From NCBI GenBank assembly GCA_949825065.1, contig OX463841.1, positions 24,440,916-24,504,915 of the forward strand: DNA of 64,000 nucleotides, given 5' to 3'. Shown here piece after piece: positions 11,255-23,070 of this stretch. The notes beneath the pieces are model-generated. The model searched no databases and was not told where the DNA came from. It saw only the letters and a program-made list of their open reading frames with translations. Position numbers and translations under genes: made by a program. Numbering within the stretch: the stretch's first letter is position 1; each line of letters starts with the position of its first letter. This stretch comes from Odontocerum albicorne. Lineage: Eukaryota; Arthropoda; Insecta; Trichoptera; Odontoceridae.

Positions 11255-12509
11255 CAGGGTGTATCACCCGGTGACGATCATCGGAAGCAGGGTGATGGGG
11301 GACCTCAATACCTATCGTTTTAACCCCCATGTATGTTCCGCGATATTCAGTAGTTCTCAAGTAATTTGGATTTTTGTGAAATTTTAGTTAACATCCGATT
11401 TTAGACTAAACATTAAGTGTGACAAAAATATTTGCTCTGCGATCGTGATTTTGTTTTGAAAGTAGTTTAATAATGCGCCTTACGTACGACAATACCACTT
11501 ACCGTCGCGACCTTCTAAATTTGGAAAGAAAAAAATCATCTTAAAATGTTTTGCAAGTCTGATTTATCCACTAACTTTCATGAGCTCTAGATAAAAAAAA
11601 ACACCTCTTTTTTCTACAACTTATCTTAAAAACTGCTCACGTTCATGGAGAATTAACCGTTAAAATTTCATTTGGCTAGTACTAGAGTATCATGCTGAAA
11701 AATTTACTCAAATGGTACAAGTCACAAAAATCGATATTTTTTCTATAAGTCAAAGACTACTTTAAAGGGTGAAAATAGGTGTTCTAATGTAACTGCGTTA
11801 TTTATCAGAGTTATCAGGTAGCAGCGGGTGGTTGACGTTGACAAAAATAGCTAATCAAAACATGATCGTGATTTTTTACATTTTTTTACACCAAATGTTC
11901 AAAATGAGCACCATTGTTAGCTATGCATAGCCTACACCTTCTCAAAAAGTTTCTTTGGCGTTTGCGGAATGCTTCTTGTTTTCCTCTAATTTTCCTGTGT
12001 CAGTTTATGCCTTAATTGATCAAAACAGGTGTACTCATTTTGGCACCAATTCGTTGTAATAACCCCAGATGGGGTTATTGCAACGAATGGGGCTATTTGC
12101 CTTAATAACCCCAGATGGGGTTATTAAGGCAAAAACTGACACAGCCCCAAATGAAAATTAGAGAAATAAGATTTTTCTATCTAGAGCTCATGAAAGTTAG
12201 TGGATAAATTAGACTTGCAAAAATTTTTAAGATGATTTTTTTTCTTTCTAAATTTAGAGGATTGCGACGGTAAGTGGTATTGTTGTACGTAAGGCTCACT
12301 ATTAAACGTCTTTAAAAAAATCACGATCGCAGAGCAAATAGTTTAGTCACGCTTACGAAGTTTAGTCTAAAATCGGGTTTTTACTCAAATTTCACAAAAA
12401 GCCTTGAGAACCACTGAATATCGCGAAACATACATGGGAGTTAAATCGATAGGTATTAAGGTCCCCCATCACCCTGCTTCCGTTGATCGTCACCGGGTGT
12501 TACACCCTG
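11255..12509. mobile_element. Non-autonomous Tc1/mariner-like element with long terminal inverted repeats
   Basis: A 1255-bp element flanked by a TA dinucleotide on each side (11253-11254 and 12510-12511), the target duplication of Tc1/mariner transposons. The ends are inverted copies: CAGGGTGTATCACCCGGTGA at the left against the complement of tcaccgggtgttacaccctg at the right. Pairing continues for about 345 bp (11255-11600 with 12168-12509), with scattered mismatches. It resumes for 30-40 bp nearer the centre (about 11975-12015 with 12120-12165). The region 11600-11975 has no partner, so the right side has an internal deletion or the left an insertion. No transposase frame is seen, so mobility would have needed a transposase in trans. 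Family assignment rests on the TA duplication and the CAGGGTGT tip. Confidence 0.8.
12050..12130. repeat. Two consecutive near-perfect hairpins sharing one core
   Basis: Hairpin 1 is 12050-12087 and hairpin 2 is 12099-12130. Each is built on aataacccc-agat-ggggttatt with a four-base loop. Hairpin 1 extends outward with ttcgttg/caacgaa (one mismatch); hairpin 2 extends with gcctt/aaggc. They sit at the centre of the mariner-like element. Confidence 0.85.
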
Positions 12510-13555
12510 TATAGTGCATGCGAGAGTTTTTTTCTGTGCTTAAGGACCAATAATACAAAAAGTCCTCTCAACATACACAGACTGCGTACATGGGAAGCCT
12601 CGAATAACAATTAATTTTTTTTTTAATAATTATTTTTATAAAAAACATAAATGCACAAAAAAAATTGTGAAAGGTACTTTAACAAGGTTATTACCAAATA
12701 ACAAATAGTTAATTATTTTTTTATTTGGACACGATGCCAAAACATATCAGATTTTTCACTGTATGTATTTGTTTTCTAAATCAGGTTACATTCTTTCAGA
12801 GTCCAATTTTATAAACACCTTCATCTTAAACATTTTCGTGACATCTAATTATTTCGTGGATACAGTCAGAATGTATACATCTATATTGACTTCCTTACCC
12901 TGATCCAGTAGGTAAATGTGTCAAAATTGAGAGATATTCCTCGCAAAACGTTTCTATTAAGATGGGGTGGGGTTACTCTCGCTCAGAGACTCCCAACTGT
13001 ACTCGTATGTCCATTGCCATTTTGGCGCCTATAGGTTTATTAATAAGTGCACTCTAGTACTAAATATACACGTTTATTCTTTAAATAAAGATGCTCTACA
13101 GTATTTTTAAGTAGTAATGTGAGAAAATAAGTTATGCTTGAAAATATTCATTCCTAAATTACTAGAATGTAGAAAGGATATTTGGTAAATTATTTGCTCC
13201 AGTACGAAAAAAGCGTCTACTTCGACTTAAAGAAAAAATCTATAGTATTTTTTATTTGGTTTGTATTATTTTCTATATGTTATCTATGAATTTGAACTGG
13301 AAATACGCCCGCTGTGAAGAATAGGAACTTCAGACAGAATACAGTAATAAGAATGAATGTGAACTAAAGACCGGTGTGTTAAATAATCTGAAAAAGAGTT
13401 CGTTGAAGTGGTTAAAATAGGTTGAACGAATTGGTGACGAGAGACTGGTAAAATCTATCTACTCTTAGTGGGAGTTGTTACAGATGGAGTTCAAGCAAAT
13501 ATGGTTAGTTCAATTGAATTAAATTATGTAATAGAGATAGGAAAGTAAGACAATA
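12510..13555. other. AT-rich non-coding DNA
   Basis: Nothing recognised beyond short A/T tracts. No T-box exon continuing 9434-9707 is seen. Confidence 0.5.
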
Positions 13556-13559
13556 TGTT

Positions 13560-13935
13560 GAATGTAGAGGAGATGAAGGAAATTTCTTGTGCTAATTTGA
13601 TTCTCTGCCGCCTCTGACAGGGAAATGACGTAATTATTTGTATGTTTAACCGTAACATTTGCCTTGTATAAAAGTCGATGGCGACCTCGACACTACCGTT
13701 AATCTTGAATGTGTTCTTCGTTAAAAGTTTAGGGACTACTGCTCTAGTTTCAGGCGGCGCTCCGCCCCCGCTCCCGCCCCCAGAGCGGGTGGCTTTATGG
13801 ATGATCCCAAAGTGTAATTTGAATAACACTCCGGAGTTCAGATGGCGTCATTGCACATAATTAATCTTACGAGGGGGCCCGAACGATATTAGATTCACTC
13901 GCTGGCAGGGCCTGCTCCATACTTCTAAAAGATTC
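13560..13935. promoter_or_regulatory. GC-richer island, candidate regulatory element
   Basis: Mixed-to-GC-rich stretch including tctctgccgcctctgacag, a CRE/AP-1-like tgacgtaatt at about 13626, cgcccccgctcccgccccc near 13765, and agatggcgtcat near 13840. The translated frames (13524-13829 minus; 13678-13860 plus) show no known domain. Composition and motif content suggest an enhancer-like element or a diverged repeat; no function is demonstrated. Confidence 0.3.
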
Positions 13936-14739
13936 AAGAATTTTCAACTGGCTGGATCGGTTAGTTTTCATAGAACCTAAATAGATATTTTATAATTAAT
14001 TACTTCATATGTCAGAAAAAACGAGTATATTTAAAACGGCATGTAATGAGAATAACTGTACCATAGATGGTACCGATGGACTTTGAATTATGATATAACT
14101 TGTGTAAATAAGGGTTTAACATCGCCCTAAAGATGAAGGCCGCAACGCAATCGAAACGTCGGCCGCTATATAAGCTAACTCAATACGGCAACAACTATGA
14201 AAAATATTTTAAGCTAGTGGAAAACTGTTGTGAAAATCGAATTCAATATATTTATGAGATTTCATAAAGTCGAATATATTTATGGAGTCCATTTAAAATA
14301 TAAACAAAGCGTTTAATAAATTTAAGATTTCTTATTTTTACCATATCTTCCATAAATGAGATATAATCATCTTATTTTGCTTACACAGTATTGTATATTA
14401 AAGTCAAATGTTTCCAGCAAAATGCCTTGAAATTTATTTAAATAGTGCTGCAATTTTGTGTTCAGTAACAAATAAATAAATAAATAATAAGTTTATTGAT
14501 AGCAATGTGGTATATAAATATATCTCATGTTATCACACATCAATGCTAAGACAATGGAAAAAAACATTTGGAAGAGATTATCCATCAAAAAGTCAGAGCT
14601 CGTCTCGTAACATTCTCACAATCGGGTATGTACCCCCACCAAATGTGGTTCAACTCCAAATGTGTTTCAACTCACAATCATAAGTACGTTGACCAATCAT
14701 TGTTTGAGTTGTTTGAGATTTGTTTGAGGTTAACGTGAG

Positions 14740-14853
14740 AAAACGAAGAGGTCATTTATGGAAAAGATGGATGGACGGTTGGAGGAAGACATCCAAGAGC
14801 TGAAAGTGGTGTGGGATCATGTCCTCAACAGACAACTCTGGAGGAAGACTCGA
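14740..14853 (+). mobile_element. Non-LTR retrotransposon C-terminal relic with a frameshift
   Basis: One frame reads KRRGHLWKRWMDGW and the next reads EEDIQELKVVWDHVLNRQLW then RKTR-stop. Together they form the typical C terminus of an insect non-LTR pol protein, a basic GRPRKRWLDG-like motif followed by an EDIQEL helix, broken by a frameshift near 14780. The 3' side runs directly into the repeat unit at 14939-15114. Confidence 0.6.
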
Positions 14854-14938
14854 TAAGCCGAGTCTACTTAGTAAAATGGAGATAGGAGGAAGTAGACCCT
14901 CAATAATAAACATTTAAGGTTTACGTTAATTTTGTTCT

Positions 14939-15114
14939 TGTTTGAACAAATTTAATATGAATCTACACATAAGTATCCTAATTACAAGTATTACATTAAT
15001 TATTTGGTGTAAAATTACAAACGTAATTTGAAATTATTTTTTGTAAATGCATGAAGTAATTTGATTTATCACTTTAAAAGCGACGTGAATAAGGGGCATA
15101 CATATCTTTTAACT
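14939..15114 (+). repeat. Dispersed repeat, copy 1 (partner at 18675-18854)
   Basis: Shares several long blocks with 18675-18854: aacaaatttaatatgaa, attaattatttggtgtaaaa, gaagtaatttgatttatca and acatatcttttaact, about 85-90% identical by eye with small indels. No coding content. Probably the end of an unidentified transposon family. Confidence 0.75.
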
Positions 15115-15215
15115 AGAGCTAGCCCTGGGCGAGGCCGGGTTGAAGTCAGGGTCGGGGTAGGCGGACTCAATCAGACGTCAAACGAAGTCTGGCGAAGGGC
15201 GGAAGGTCGCATTCT
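15115..15215. other. Short GC-rich segment
   Basis: About 100 bp containing gccctgggcgaggccggg and gaagggcggaaggtcgc, abutting the dispersed repeat. No motif or open frame recognised. Confidence 0.3.
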
Positions 15216-16921
15216 TCTGTAAACTCTCCACTGCGAAATATTATCCTCTTAATGTGTTTTTAATATACCAAAAGCAATTTAGATGGTAATTAAACAAATT
15301 GTTTTATGTGATTATGCTTTGTTATATTATTGTATAATTTATACACGAAAAGCTTAATTAATTTCTAAACAAGTATATGAAAATTATTCTAAGAATTGTT
15401 CAAGTCTCGAGTGATTATTTTCTATTTGTTAATGTGTTTTGAAAGAGATACATTAATTGATTAACTTTTCAAGTTTGTTAAAATTAATTACTTTCCTAAT
15501 AAATTTTTTTAATGTTATTCTGTCAAAACAAAAAAGTCAGTAATGAACAGGTGTAAGTACTGCGTACATATATGTACGTACCATATATGGTAAGAATAGT
15601 AACACAATGAAATATGGCATATTTGTGATGACAGAACATTGGAGAAAATTTTTTGAAAATTATCTTCCCTAACAAAATTTGGAATACATTATTTACACGT
15701 TGAAAACTTATAAAATGTTTTTCAGAACTGGCATGGTTACTGTGATAGGTATGTAAATATTGTTTATACCATACAGGATAATACAAAAAGTGAGAGAAAT
15801 GAGGCAGCTATTGAACCCTTTATTTTGAAAGAAAATGGATACCAGTCAACAGGAATAAATGTATTGTGTAATAAAATATTAAAATTATCAATTATTTTTT
15901 AGCAAAATTGCTTACTTATGATTGAAATTTGACAGGTGGGGCCAAATACCGTATAATTTACAAAGAAAATCAGATTAAATGTTTAATCGTTGGTTGATTA
16001 GTTTACTGTTGCATCAAACCCTTATTTGGAACTTAAGTATGCATGATATACGTAAAACATGTAAATCAAAGAAAACGTGTCTGGATCAAGTATGCCAAAC
16101 CTTGAAAAAATGCAAGTTGAGGAACACAAAAATAGAAAAGTATGAATGACGAGATACATAAAAGTGGAGAAGGCGAAAGTAATGTGACGGCTTATAAAAC
16201 TGCGGAGATCTTTTCTCTCTACCTACCTTGCACGGAGCCCGGTGTTATAATATGTATGCATATTAATATATTATTTTTAACTAATAGGTATTTATATCAA
16301 ACTAATAAAAAATCCCTGCTGCACGTTTGCTCGATTGTGATTTCACCCTTTTTTTGAAGAGTATCGATATATATTTAAAACATGTACATTTAAGGCTTCG
16401 CGTTTAAAATATTTTTATTTAAATAAAAATAAGTTGTGGAAACACTAATACATATATGGATAGAAAATATGTCCACAAATCTACGCCATGCGTGTTCTAT
16501 AATTAGCACGAAAACACCTATTTGAGAACACCCACAGTCGCTGCACGCACATTCCTATTGTGGTATTCAGCACCAACATACTTGTACATAATTAAGACAC
16601 GCATCCTGCCAAAACATCCTTAATTTATGTTCCCATCCTAGTTCTGGCAACTAGCAACCTGCTCGGGAATACACGGGGCTTAAATATAATATCAGGAAGT
16701 GTAAATCCCTTGTTTAATTGAAAGAAAGAAGGACGTATTTTTTACATTTACAAAAAACACACGAATTAATTTAATAAAAATATATTGTAATTGCTTATTA
16801 ATACAAGACGTATTTTTTTTTTGCAAAGAAGTTCAAGAGGAAAAAAACATGTCTTTGTCAAAATACTCTTTATCAAACGCCGTATTTTTATTTTTAACAA
16901 ACGTTATTTGTAAACGGTATG
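15216..16921. other. AT-rich non-coding DNA
   Basis: No gene found. Short frames at 15523-15786 minus and 16142-16357 plus lack any recognisable content. Confidence 0.5.
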
Positions 16922-17131
16922 TATTATATTACACTTTCCTTGTATACAGTATAACTTTGCGGATTTATCGCCATGTGATAATTTCTTCCAGTCAACCAGA
17001 AATATGTCTAATAAACCTTAAATAAGACCCAAACATACACCTTTTAAAAAAAAGCTGGCTACCGACTAAAATCAAACCCGTAACACCTGTGTTGGAAGGC
17101 AGTCGTTTTATCAACTAGGCAACGGAGGACG
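16922..17131 (-). repeat. tRNA-derived SINE copy (family A)
   Basis: Full-length minus-strand copy. Head cctagttgataaaacgactg, B-box region with gggtttgatttt, body with gtttggg/ttaaggtttatt and tttctggttgact, tail tatactgtatacaagg. The conserved box ccaaccagaaanatgt appears here as tcaaccagaaatatgt. Confidence 0.8.
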
Positions 17132-17319
17132 CCGTGTTTTACAGTGCTTTTGCAAAAAAAAATATTTTCATATATTATTTTTATATGTTGCTGGGCCTCG
17201 TAGTCGAGAATCCCCTCGTCATTTCAACGTCAATTCATGTGGAGCGACGCTGTGCCGTGGAGTTTTGTTTCTTACTTTATTTTCTCCTCTTTAAGCCAGT
17301 GAGCCGTTACACACCAGCA

Positions 17320-17530
17320 AACTCAGGATTCGATGGCATACCGAAGTGAGACGATCGGAGCACACCGACATGTTTCTTTGGAAGAATTTATAAAGCCGAA
17401 GTCAAAGGTATTCTTGTTTATACCCCCGAATAGTAAGCAGAAAAAATGGATGTGTCTTTTGAGGGAAGTAGCACAGCGCGGGGTTTGAACCAGCGACATT
17501 TCGCAAATCCAGTACATTTCTGCGCGGCCA
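17320..17530 (-). repeat. tRNA-derived SINE copy (family B)
   Basis: On the minus strand the head reads atggccgcgcagaaatgtac, with B box ctggttcaaaccccgcg, then gtgctacttccctc, cttctgcttactattcgggg and gtataaacaagaatacct-ttgacttcgg. The same order of blocks occurs at 43228-43420 on the plus strand. The head differs from family A. Confidence 0.65.
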
Positions 17531-17639
17531 TTTTTACTATAGACAATATGATGATGACATCTTTAAGAATTTTAATTTTCTTTTTCTTGTCGTGGACTAT
17601 TGATATGATTTTCAGCATTATTCCTGGGATGTGAACTGC

Positions 17640-18674
17640 CAGCTATTAATTATATCTCTAGAAAGTATTTGATTGTCAATTTTTAAAATTAAAAACATTT
17701 TTGGTACTATTTTTTTTTCATATTTAAATTAAAAAACAAAAATGTGTATGACAAAAAAAGAATGAAAAAATATGTTTTCCAAAACAATTATTTGATTTCA
17801 TTTTTTTATTTATTACGTTGTGACTGAGCGGATCAGTTATTGTTTGCGAGTTTTTTTATTTTGTTTTAAGAAGTCGACGTTTTCGGGTGAACAAAATTAC
17901 TGTAAAAAACAGGCAAATTTATTATTGAGTCGATCAAAATAACAGTGAATAATGTTATATGAATATAATAGTTCAAAAATAGTGAACATAGTATTCCTCC
18001 CCTGAAGGCATGGGATTAAGTATAAGTATTTTGGATCCGTCAAGCTGGCGTGTCAATTTCACCAGCATCCGTAATGAGGACGAGGACCCTGCCGGGTCGA
18101 CCTTCCACATGTGAGGTCTGGCAGCATCACACTTCATCTACTCAGGAACGGACTTAACGATTGTATATTTAAGTTAAATAAATAAATTTAAGGTAATCTA
18201 AATATAAATTTAAAGTATGTAAACACTGTGTGAATTTCTTGCTTGTGCTTTAAAAACATACGAGAATAACCATTGTTTCAAATATCTACAAATATATAAG
18301 TTTCTTTTCAAATATTTTATCATGAAAGAAAAAAATATATTTTGACTAAAAATCAATTCCATTGTCTATTAGTGCTGTTAGTAAAACGTGTGCTACAATA
18401 ACAAACACAGAATAAAAAGCTTCATCTTAAAAAATTATGTTATAATTTTGCTTTTCCTGTTTAGGATTTATTTTATCATTAATATAATGTAACTATTGAA
18501 AGTGTGCCGTGCGAATAGCCTGAAACGTCGAGTTATCGACTCGAAAATACAATGCACAATGATTAGCAATTCCTAAAATATCTCATCTAAACCACTATTT
18601 AAGAGAATAGGTATGTAAACCAGTTACTAAGTACTTGAACCATATAAAATTTAAGGTTTAAGGCTTTCTACTGT
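17640..18674. other. AT-rich non-coding DNA with one GC-richer patch
   Basis: No gene. The patch 18000-18150 (gaggacgaggaccctgccgg) is GC-richer but has no recognised motif. At about 18505-18540 the sequence gcctgaaacgtcgagttatc resembles the aaacgtcg motif at 14150, a recurring end motif of some repeats. Confidence 0.45.
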
Positions 18675-18854
18675 GGTTTAAACAAATTTAATATGAACCT
18701 ACACTTAAGTATCCTAAGTAAAAGTATTCCATTAATTATTTGGTGTAAAATTAAAAACGTAATCTCAAATTAATTTTCGTAAATGCACGAAGTAATTTGA
18801 TTTATCATTTTAAAAGTGATGTGAATAAAGGGCACAACATACATATCTTTTAAC
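18675..18854 (+). repeat. Dispersed repeat, copy 2 (partner at 14939-15114)
   Basis: Same family and same orientation as 14939-15114. The upstream flanks differ: there is no pol relic here, so only the 3' portion is shared. Confidence 0.75.
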
Positions 18855-19006
18855 TCTTTCAACATGGTTCATGTTGAACAAATAAACGCACATTTGCTAC
18901 TACGAGTAGTGTACACTTCTCTATTGTTACGTTTTAAATATATCTCAACTTCAGATACTTGCATAGTGCTCAACGCTCATATTTAATTTCAAAAATGTAA
19001 TGTGTC

Positions 19007-19036
19007 CAGTGGTACCTCTAAAATTGAGAATCACTG
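19007..19036 (-). repeat. Short hAT-like terminal fragment
   Basis: cagtggtacctc...gagaatcactg: the minus-strand start cagtgattctcaa matches the tip of three further elements at 19882, 23997 and 59412. Only about 30 bp, bounded by cagtg/cactg. Confidence 0.4.
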
Positions 19037-19881
19037 TTATAATGCGTCAAAAAGTTTTAATTGCGTATGAGTCATGTTGATAATTTGGTGTTTTTCTATT
19101 TAGAGTCGAAGTCCCCAAATGAAGTGAAAGAAAATGTTCGGCGTGAACGTGCTCCACACGTGTTGGAGAGAAGAGAATATATTGCAGACAAGAGCAAGGA
19201 CGATATTAACGCAGGATGATTAATCTGGCTGTGTGCGCTCCTCTGGCTCCTGAAGAGGAGACCACGTGATTAATTATACAAGTCACTACATCTTCTTGGC
19301 AAAATTATTCAGCCGCCACACTGATTCTTCTAAGAGCTGAAGATTTCTGAAATGGTTTAGTTTGAGAAGATAGAAAATAAATCAGAAATCAGTTTTAGTT
19401 TTGTGTGACCATAGTTTAATGTACTCGTACGTCAAATAATTGATGAATTGTCTTATGGATATTTTTTTGCTATTTTGTCTTATCTTATATATCTCGTCTA
19501 AAACCATTTTTTTATTTTTGTAATAAAAATCAAAATATGATAAATATAATTTTTGAAATATAAAAAGTAAAATTTCCAGCGAACTTAAATGTTAAATGTT
19601 TCAATAAATATCGTCTTATTTTGAATATTTATCTAATTATTTGTATAAGCAATCTTGCATTACTTATGAAGTAAATGACAAAGTTTTACATTCAGTAGTT
19701 TTTATGCAAATAGATATGGTTAATTGTAGTGAATATTTATATTTTATTCGTCTTTATAACTGGAAAAACTTAAAATCATAATGGTACACAAAATGATACA
19801 TAAAACCAAAAAAAACTTTATTCACGTAAACAATGAATTTGTACTATGTACGATTATAAATATAATTGGTTCATTCTTTAT

Positions 19882-19996
19882 GTGGTACCCATCAATATAT
19901 CGTGATTGGTGGTATGAACATGTTGAATAGCGTGGCTGGATGACTATTTTATCTCCTATGCACCTAGTAATCAAACGTTCGAGTTAAGAACCACTG
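19882..19996 (-). mobile_element. hAT-like miniature element
   Basis: On the minus strand this starts cagtggttcttaactcgaa and ends gatgggtaccac, about 115 bp. Two other copies (23997-24108, 59412-59512) share both ends. cagtggttct is a common hAT-type tip, but I cannot confirm an 8-bp target duplication, so the superfamily is tentative. Confidence 0.5.
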
Positions 19997-20135
19997 AAGT
20001 AGGAATTTAGCTTACAGTTTGTTATCGTATGTATTGGAAATACTATCGCTTGTAGACAAGCAACAATACACACACATAAGTATTACCAGACGAACTCTTT
20101 ATCCTGGCATGTACTCTTTTTTATATATTTTTGTG

Positions 20136-20196
20136 AAACCATCGAGAATTGAACCCGACATCCTCGGATGAAAGTCAGTATTTTACCAAGTACATT
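20136..20196 (-). repeat. SINE head fragment (family A)
   Basis: Contains atcgagaattgaacccgaca, the complement of a tRNA-like B box, followed by tcctcggatgaaagtc and ttttaccaag, as in other family A heads. The body is missing. Confidence 0.5.
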
Positions 20197-20224
20197 ACTT
20201 TTATTAATTTCTTCATTAATTCAT

Positions 20225-20421
20225 CTATTGTACAGTGCAACCTAGTGGATTTATCACCATATGGAAATCTGTTCTAACCAACTATGAAGAAATTAAAGAA
20301 AACTTACATTAAATCCGAACTGGAAGCATTTAAAAAAAAATGGGTACCAACAGCAATCGGACCCGTAACCCCCGGGCTAGAAGACAGGTATAAGGCTTAC
20401 CAATTAAGCCACGGAGGTCTT
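20225..20421 (-). repeat. tRNA-derived SINE copy (family A), well preserved
   Basis: Minus-strand copy. Head gacctccgtggcttaattgg, B box cgggttacgggtccgattgc, then ttggtaccca-T tract, body tccagttcggatttaatgta, and tail ccactaggttgcactgtaca. One of the best preserved copies and a good starting point for a consensus. The apparent reading frame across it is an artefact of the repeat. Confidence 0.85.
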
Positions 20422-20739
20422 CTTTTCACTCGTCAAAAATTGTTTTTTATAAATATTGGTATTTAGTTCCTACGTTAATAACAACAACTGTGATATTTAG
20501 AAGAAAAATTAATATAAAAAAGCCATAAAACATAAAACTTCTTTTGCAAAACGTTACAGAAGTTTTTGAGCATAAAGATTCTATTTTCATTTTGCACACA
20601 AAAAAGACAGCGTAGAAAACTGGAGAAGTTTTTTTACGCCACGTAGATTTGTACCTCCATTTTGGCACCCTCCCCAACGAAATTTTCATCTGATTTACAT
20701 TTTGATGAAAAATTCATTGTTACATGTTACCATCGGTGG

Positions 20740-20900
20740 GTGTGTTGTATTAAGAAGTGAGTGGTTCCAGGAGTTGCCATGTGTCACCATGTCGAGAGGC
20801 GTGGTGGGGAGCCATGGGAGTGGCTGGAGGGGGGGGGGGGGGGAGAAAAGAAGTGGGAGGTGGGAGGCTCTATGTGGGTAGAGTTCTCCGCCATAACTTT
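20740..20900. other. G-rich segment with a G15 run
   Basis: Purine- and G-rich DNA with an uninterrupted run of 15 G at 20829-20843 and further G blocks (gtggtgggg, gtgggaggtgggagg). Able in principle to form G-quadruplexes. The short frames across it are composition artefacts. Confidence 0.7.
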
Positions 20901-20959
20901 GCAGGATACAAGTTTCAAATAACTTGCCGCTTTTACACAATTTGTGCTACCACGTCTGC

Positions 20960-22680
20960 ATTTTAATAAGACGGCAACTGGAGTGATTTGCTATGTTGAA
21001 GTGTCTTTTATTTCCTTGAAATATAATATTCGGGAGAAGCCGGAAAAAATCAGTTATTTATTTATTTAACACTATTCTACAACAGTATAGTGGATTTATT
21101 GGCAATCAAACAGACAAAAGTACATGAAGAAAGTTATTTGATCGTAAGAAGTGTTGAAAAATATTATTAATTTATACAAATATTTTAAACAACACTTTTA
21201 AATATTTTTTCTGGTTGCTTAAAAGTTTTAAATATTTTTTCCTGGTCACTTATAATCATTTTGGTGATAGCACACTAAATGACACACTGTACATTGAACA
21301 AAATAAAATACATACAATTTACGAACAATATAAATAACGATGCAAAAGAAGGGTTGCTGAAGAATAAAATAAAATCGCAAATGGAACATAACAATACTAA
21401 CTTGAAATGAACAGCTTGTTCAATATTATTTTTAACATGCCAATGTCAAATATTGACAGGTTATCTTTGTTTAACTGTAACTACAATGTACATGTATAGA
21501 ATACTTATTATGATAAGTGTCGTTTATTTTGTTAATAAGTAAATGAATACCAATGGATTTAAGACTATTGTAATTCACTTATGTTTGCATTGCAACGCAA
21601 TAATAAGATTCTAGTTTTTTAAAACATGTTTATGTTACCTTATTTTAAAGAATTATGCAAGTTAAAGGACACAGTTTTGTTTTACTAAGATGATAAATTA
21701 TATAAAATACTGGACTGAAGGTTATTGATTCGATTTGATATTCAGTTATCCACTTTCTGGGTCACAAAAGCCGCTTTTCGTCCTTCTTTCTCTTGTTTTA
21801 AAATATTACAGATTCTTCGGTTTAACTTGTTACATAAAGTTCATCATCTCAAAATTGTTTGTATATATTGAAACATGAAAAAGTGTTAAAAATTAAATAA
21901 ACAACAGATCACTATTTTTTCACGGTAAAGGAAATATAAAATTCCATTTTAAATAAAACAAGTCTCCCAATCAGCATGAACTGAAAGATAACATACTAAA
22001 GTTGAACAGTTAATACAGAGATATAGAAAACAACTTGAAGTAACCGAGTTTTGTATTCACGTAATAAGTCAATTCCATTTTTTTTCCATTCGAAATCTTT
22101 TTTAAATAACTTGATTATTATTTATCAACATTTTAACCAGCACGTAATATTTTTTAGGAAGTCTAGATCGTGGTCGAGTATAATATCATGTCATCTTGTG
22201 AATGGAAGACACCAGTGCGTGTGTTGGTTTATTGTGTGCAAGCTGTCGTACTTCAGTAAGTTCACAGTCTTGACAGATAAAACCAAAAGTGTCGATGACA
22301 AGGAGATCAAACTTCCAAAACGACAGGCCTTTCGTAAGACTTTTTAAATATTTATTGTATTGCATGTAAGCTACAAAAAACAAAGTACATAAAAAATTAA
22401 ACCTGGAGCGCCCATTTGCTTAACATAAATGCTAACTATTAGACCGCCGAAGCCTTGCAAGGTGTTTATTGTATACCTATTGGCGAAATACGATGAATTC
22501 AAAAGAAATGTAAAAAAAAACAAAAACTACGAGTACTATTTGAACTTAATACTTATGTATTAAACACTTCGACCGCATTATTAAATGTGTTATAAATTAT
22601 TGAAAAATACATTAATGAACAAATTATTATTTTTTTACCATAATTTCTTTATTTTCATATTGTACGAAAATAACAAAATA
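20960..22680. other. AT-rich non-coding DNA
   Basis: Local direct repeat near 21190-21250 (aaatattttttctggt repeated about 45 bp later). The frame 22051-22347 plus has no recognisable content. No gene seen. Confidence 0.5.
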
Positions 22681-22689
22681 TACTATAAG

Positions 22690-22935
22690 CAAAAACGTTC
22701 ATAAAATTTGTTGAATCGTTAGAAGCGCTCGACTTATTAGAATGGATTTCGATGGAATTATATAATAAAACCATTTAATTATTTTAAGGTTAGTTTTCTT
22801 TTCCGTGAAATTGTGTTAATATGGAATTTGTTTATTTTTTAACAACAATTTGCTAGTACCGGTTTGGAAGTGAATTTTATGCGTTGGATTTGATCTAGCA
22901 CCACGCTTGTCAATCGAGCACCACGACCGCATTAT
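22690..22935 (+). repeat. Diverged dispersed repeat, copy 1 (partner at 26400-26640)
   Basis: Shared blocks in the same order with 26400-26640: aatcgtt-ga-g-gctcgactt, agaatggatttc, aaaccatttaat/aaaccgtttaat, atatggaatttgtttatttt, gtttggaagtga, and a terminal cacgac/cacggtcgtcattn-ataa. Roughly 70-75% similar by eye. Nature unknown. Confidence 0.6.
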
Positions 22936-22984
22936 AAAATTTGTCATGAGCATAAAGTATGTGATAAATTACACAGTAGTCGCA

Positions 22985-23070
22985 TCACAATTATTTTTTG
23001 CGGTTCCGGCGTAGAGATGGCGTTGCTGGGCGGAAGTGGGCGGGGGCGGCGCACCCTTCCGGAAATTAAC
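22985..23070. promoter_or_regulatory. GC-rich island with agatggcgt motif
   Basis: GC-rich patch (cggttccggcgtagag, gggcgggggcggcgcaccc) containing agatggcgttg at 23014-23024, related to the insect CTCF-like core AGATGGCGC but not a perfect match. It lies just right of the dispersed repeat. Function is speculative. Confidence 0.25.
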
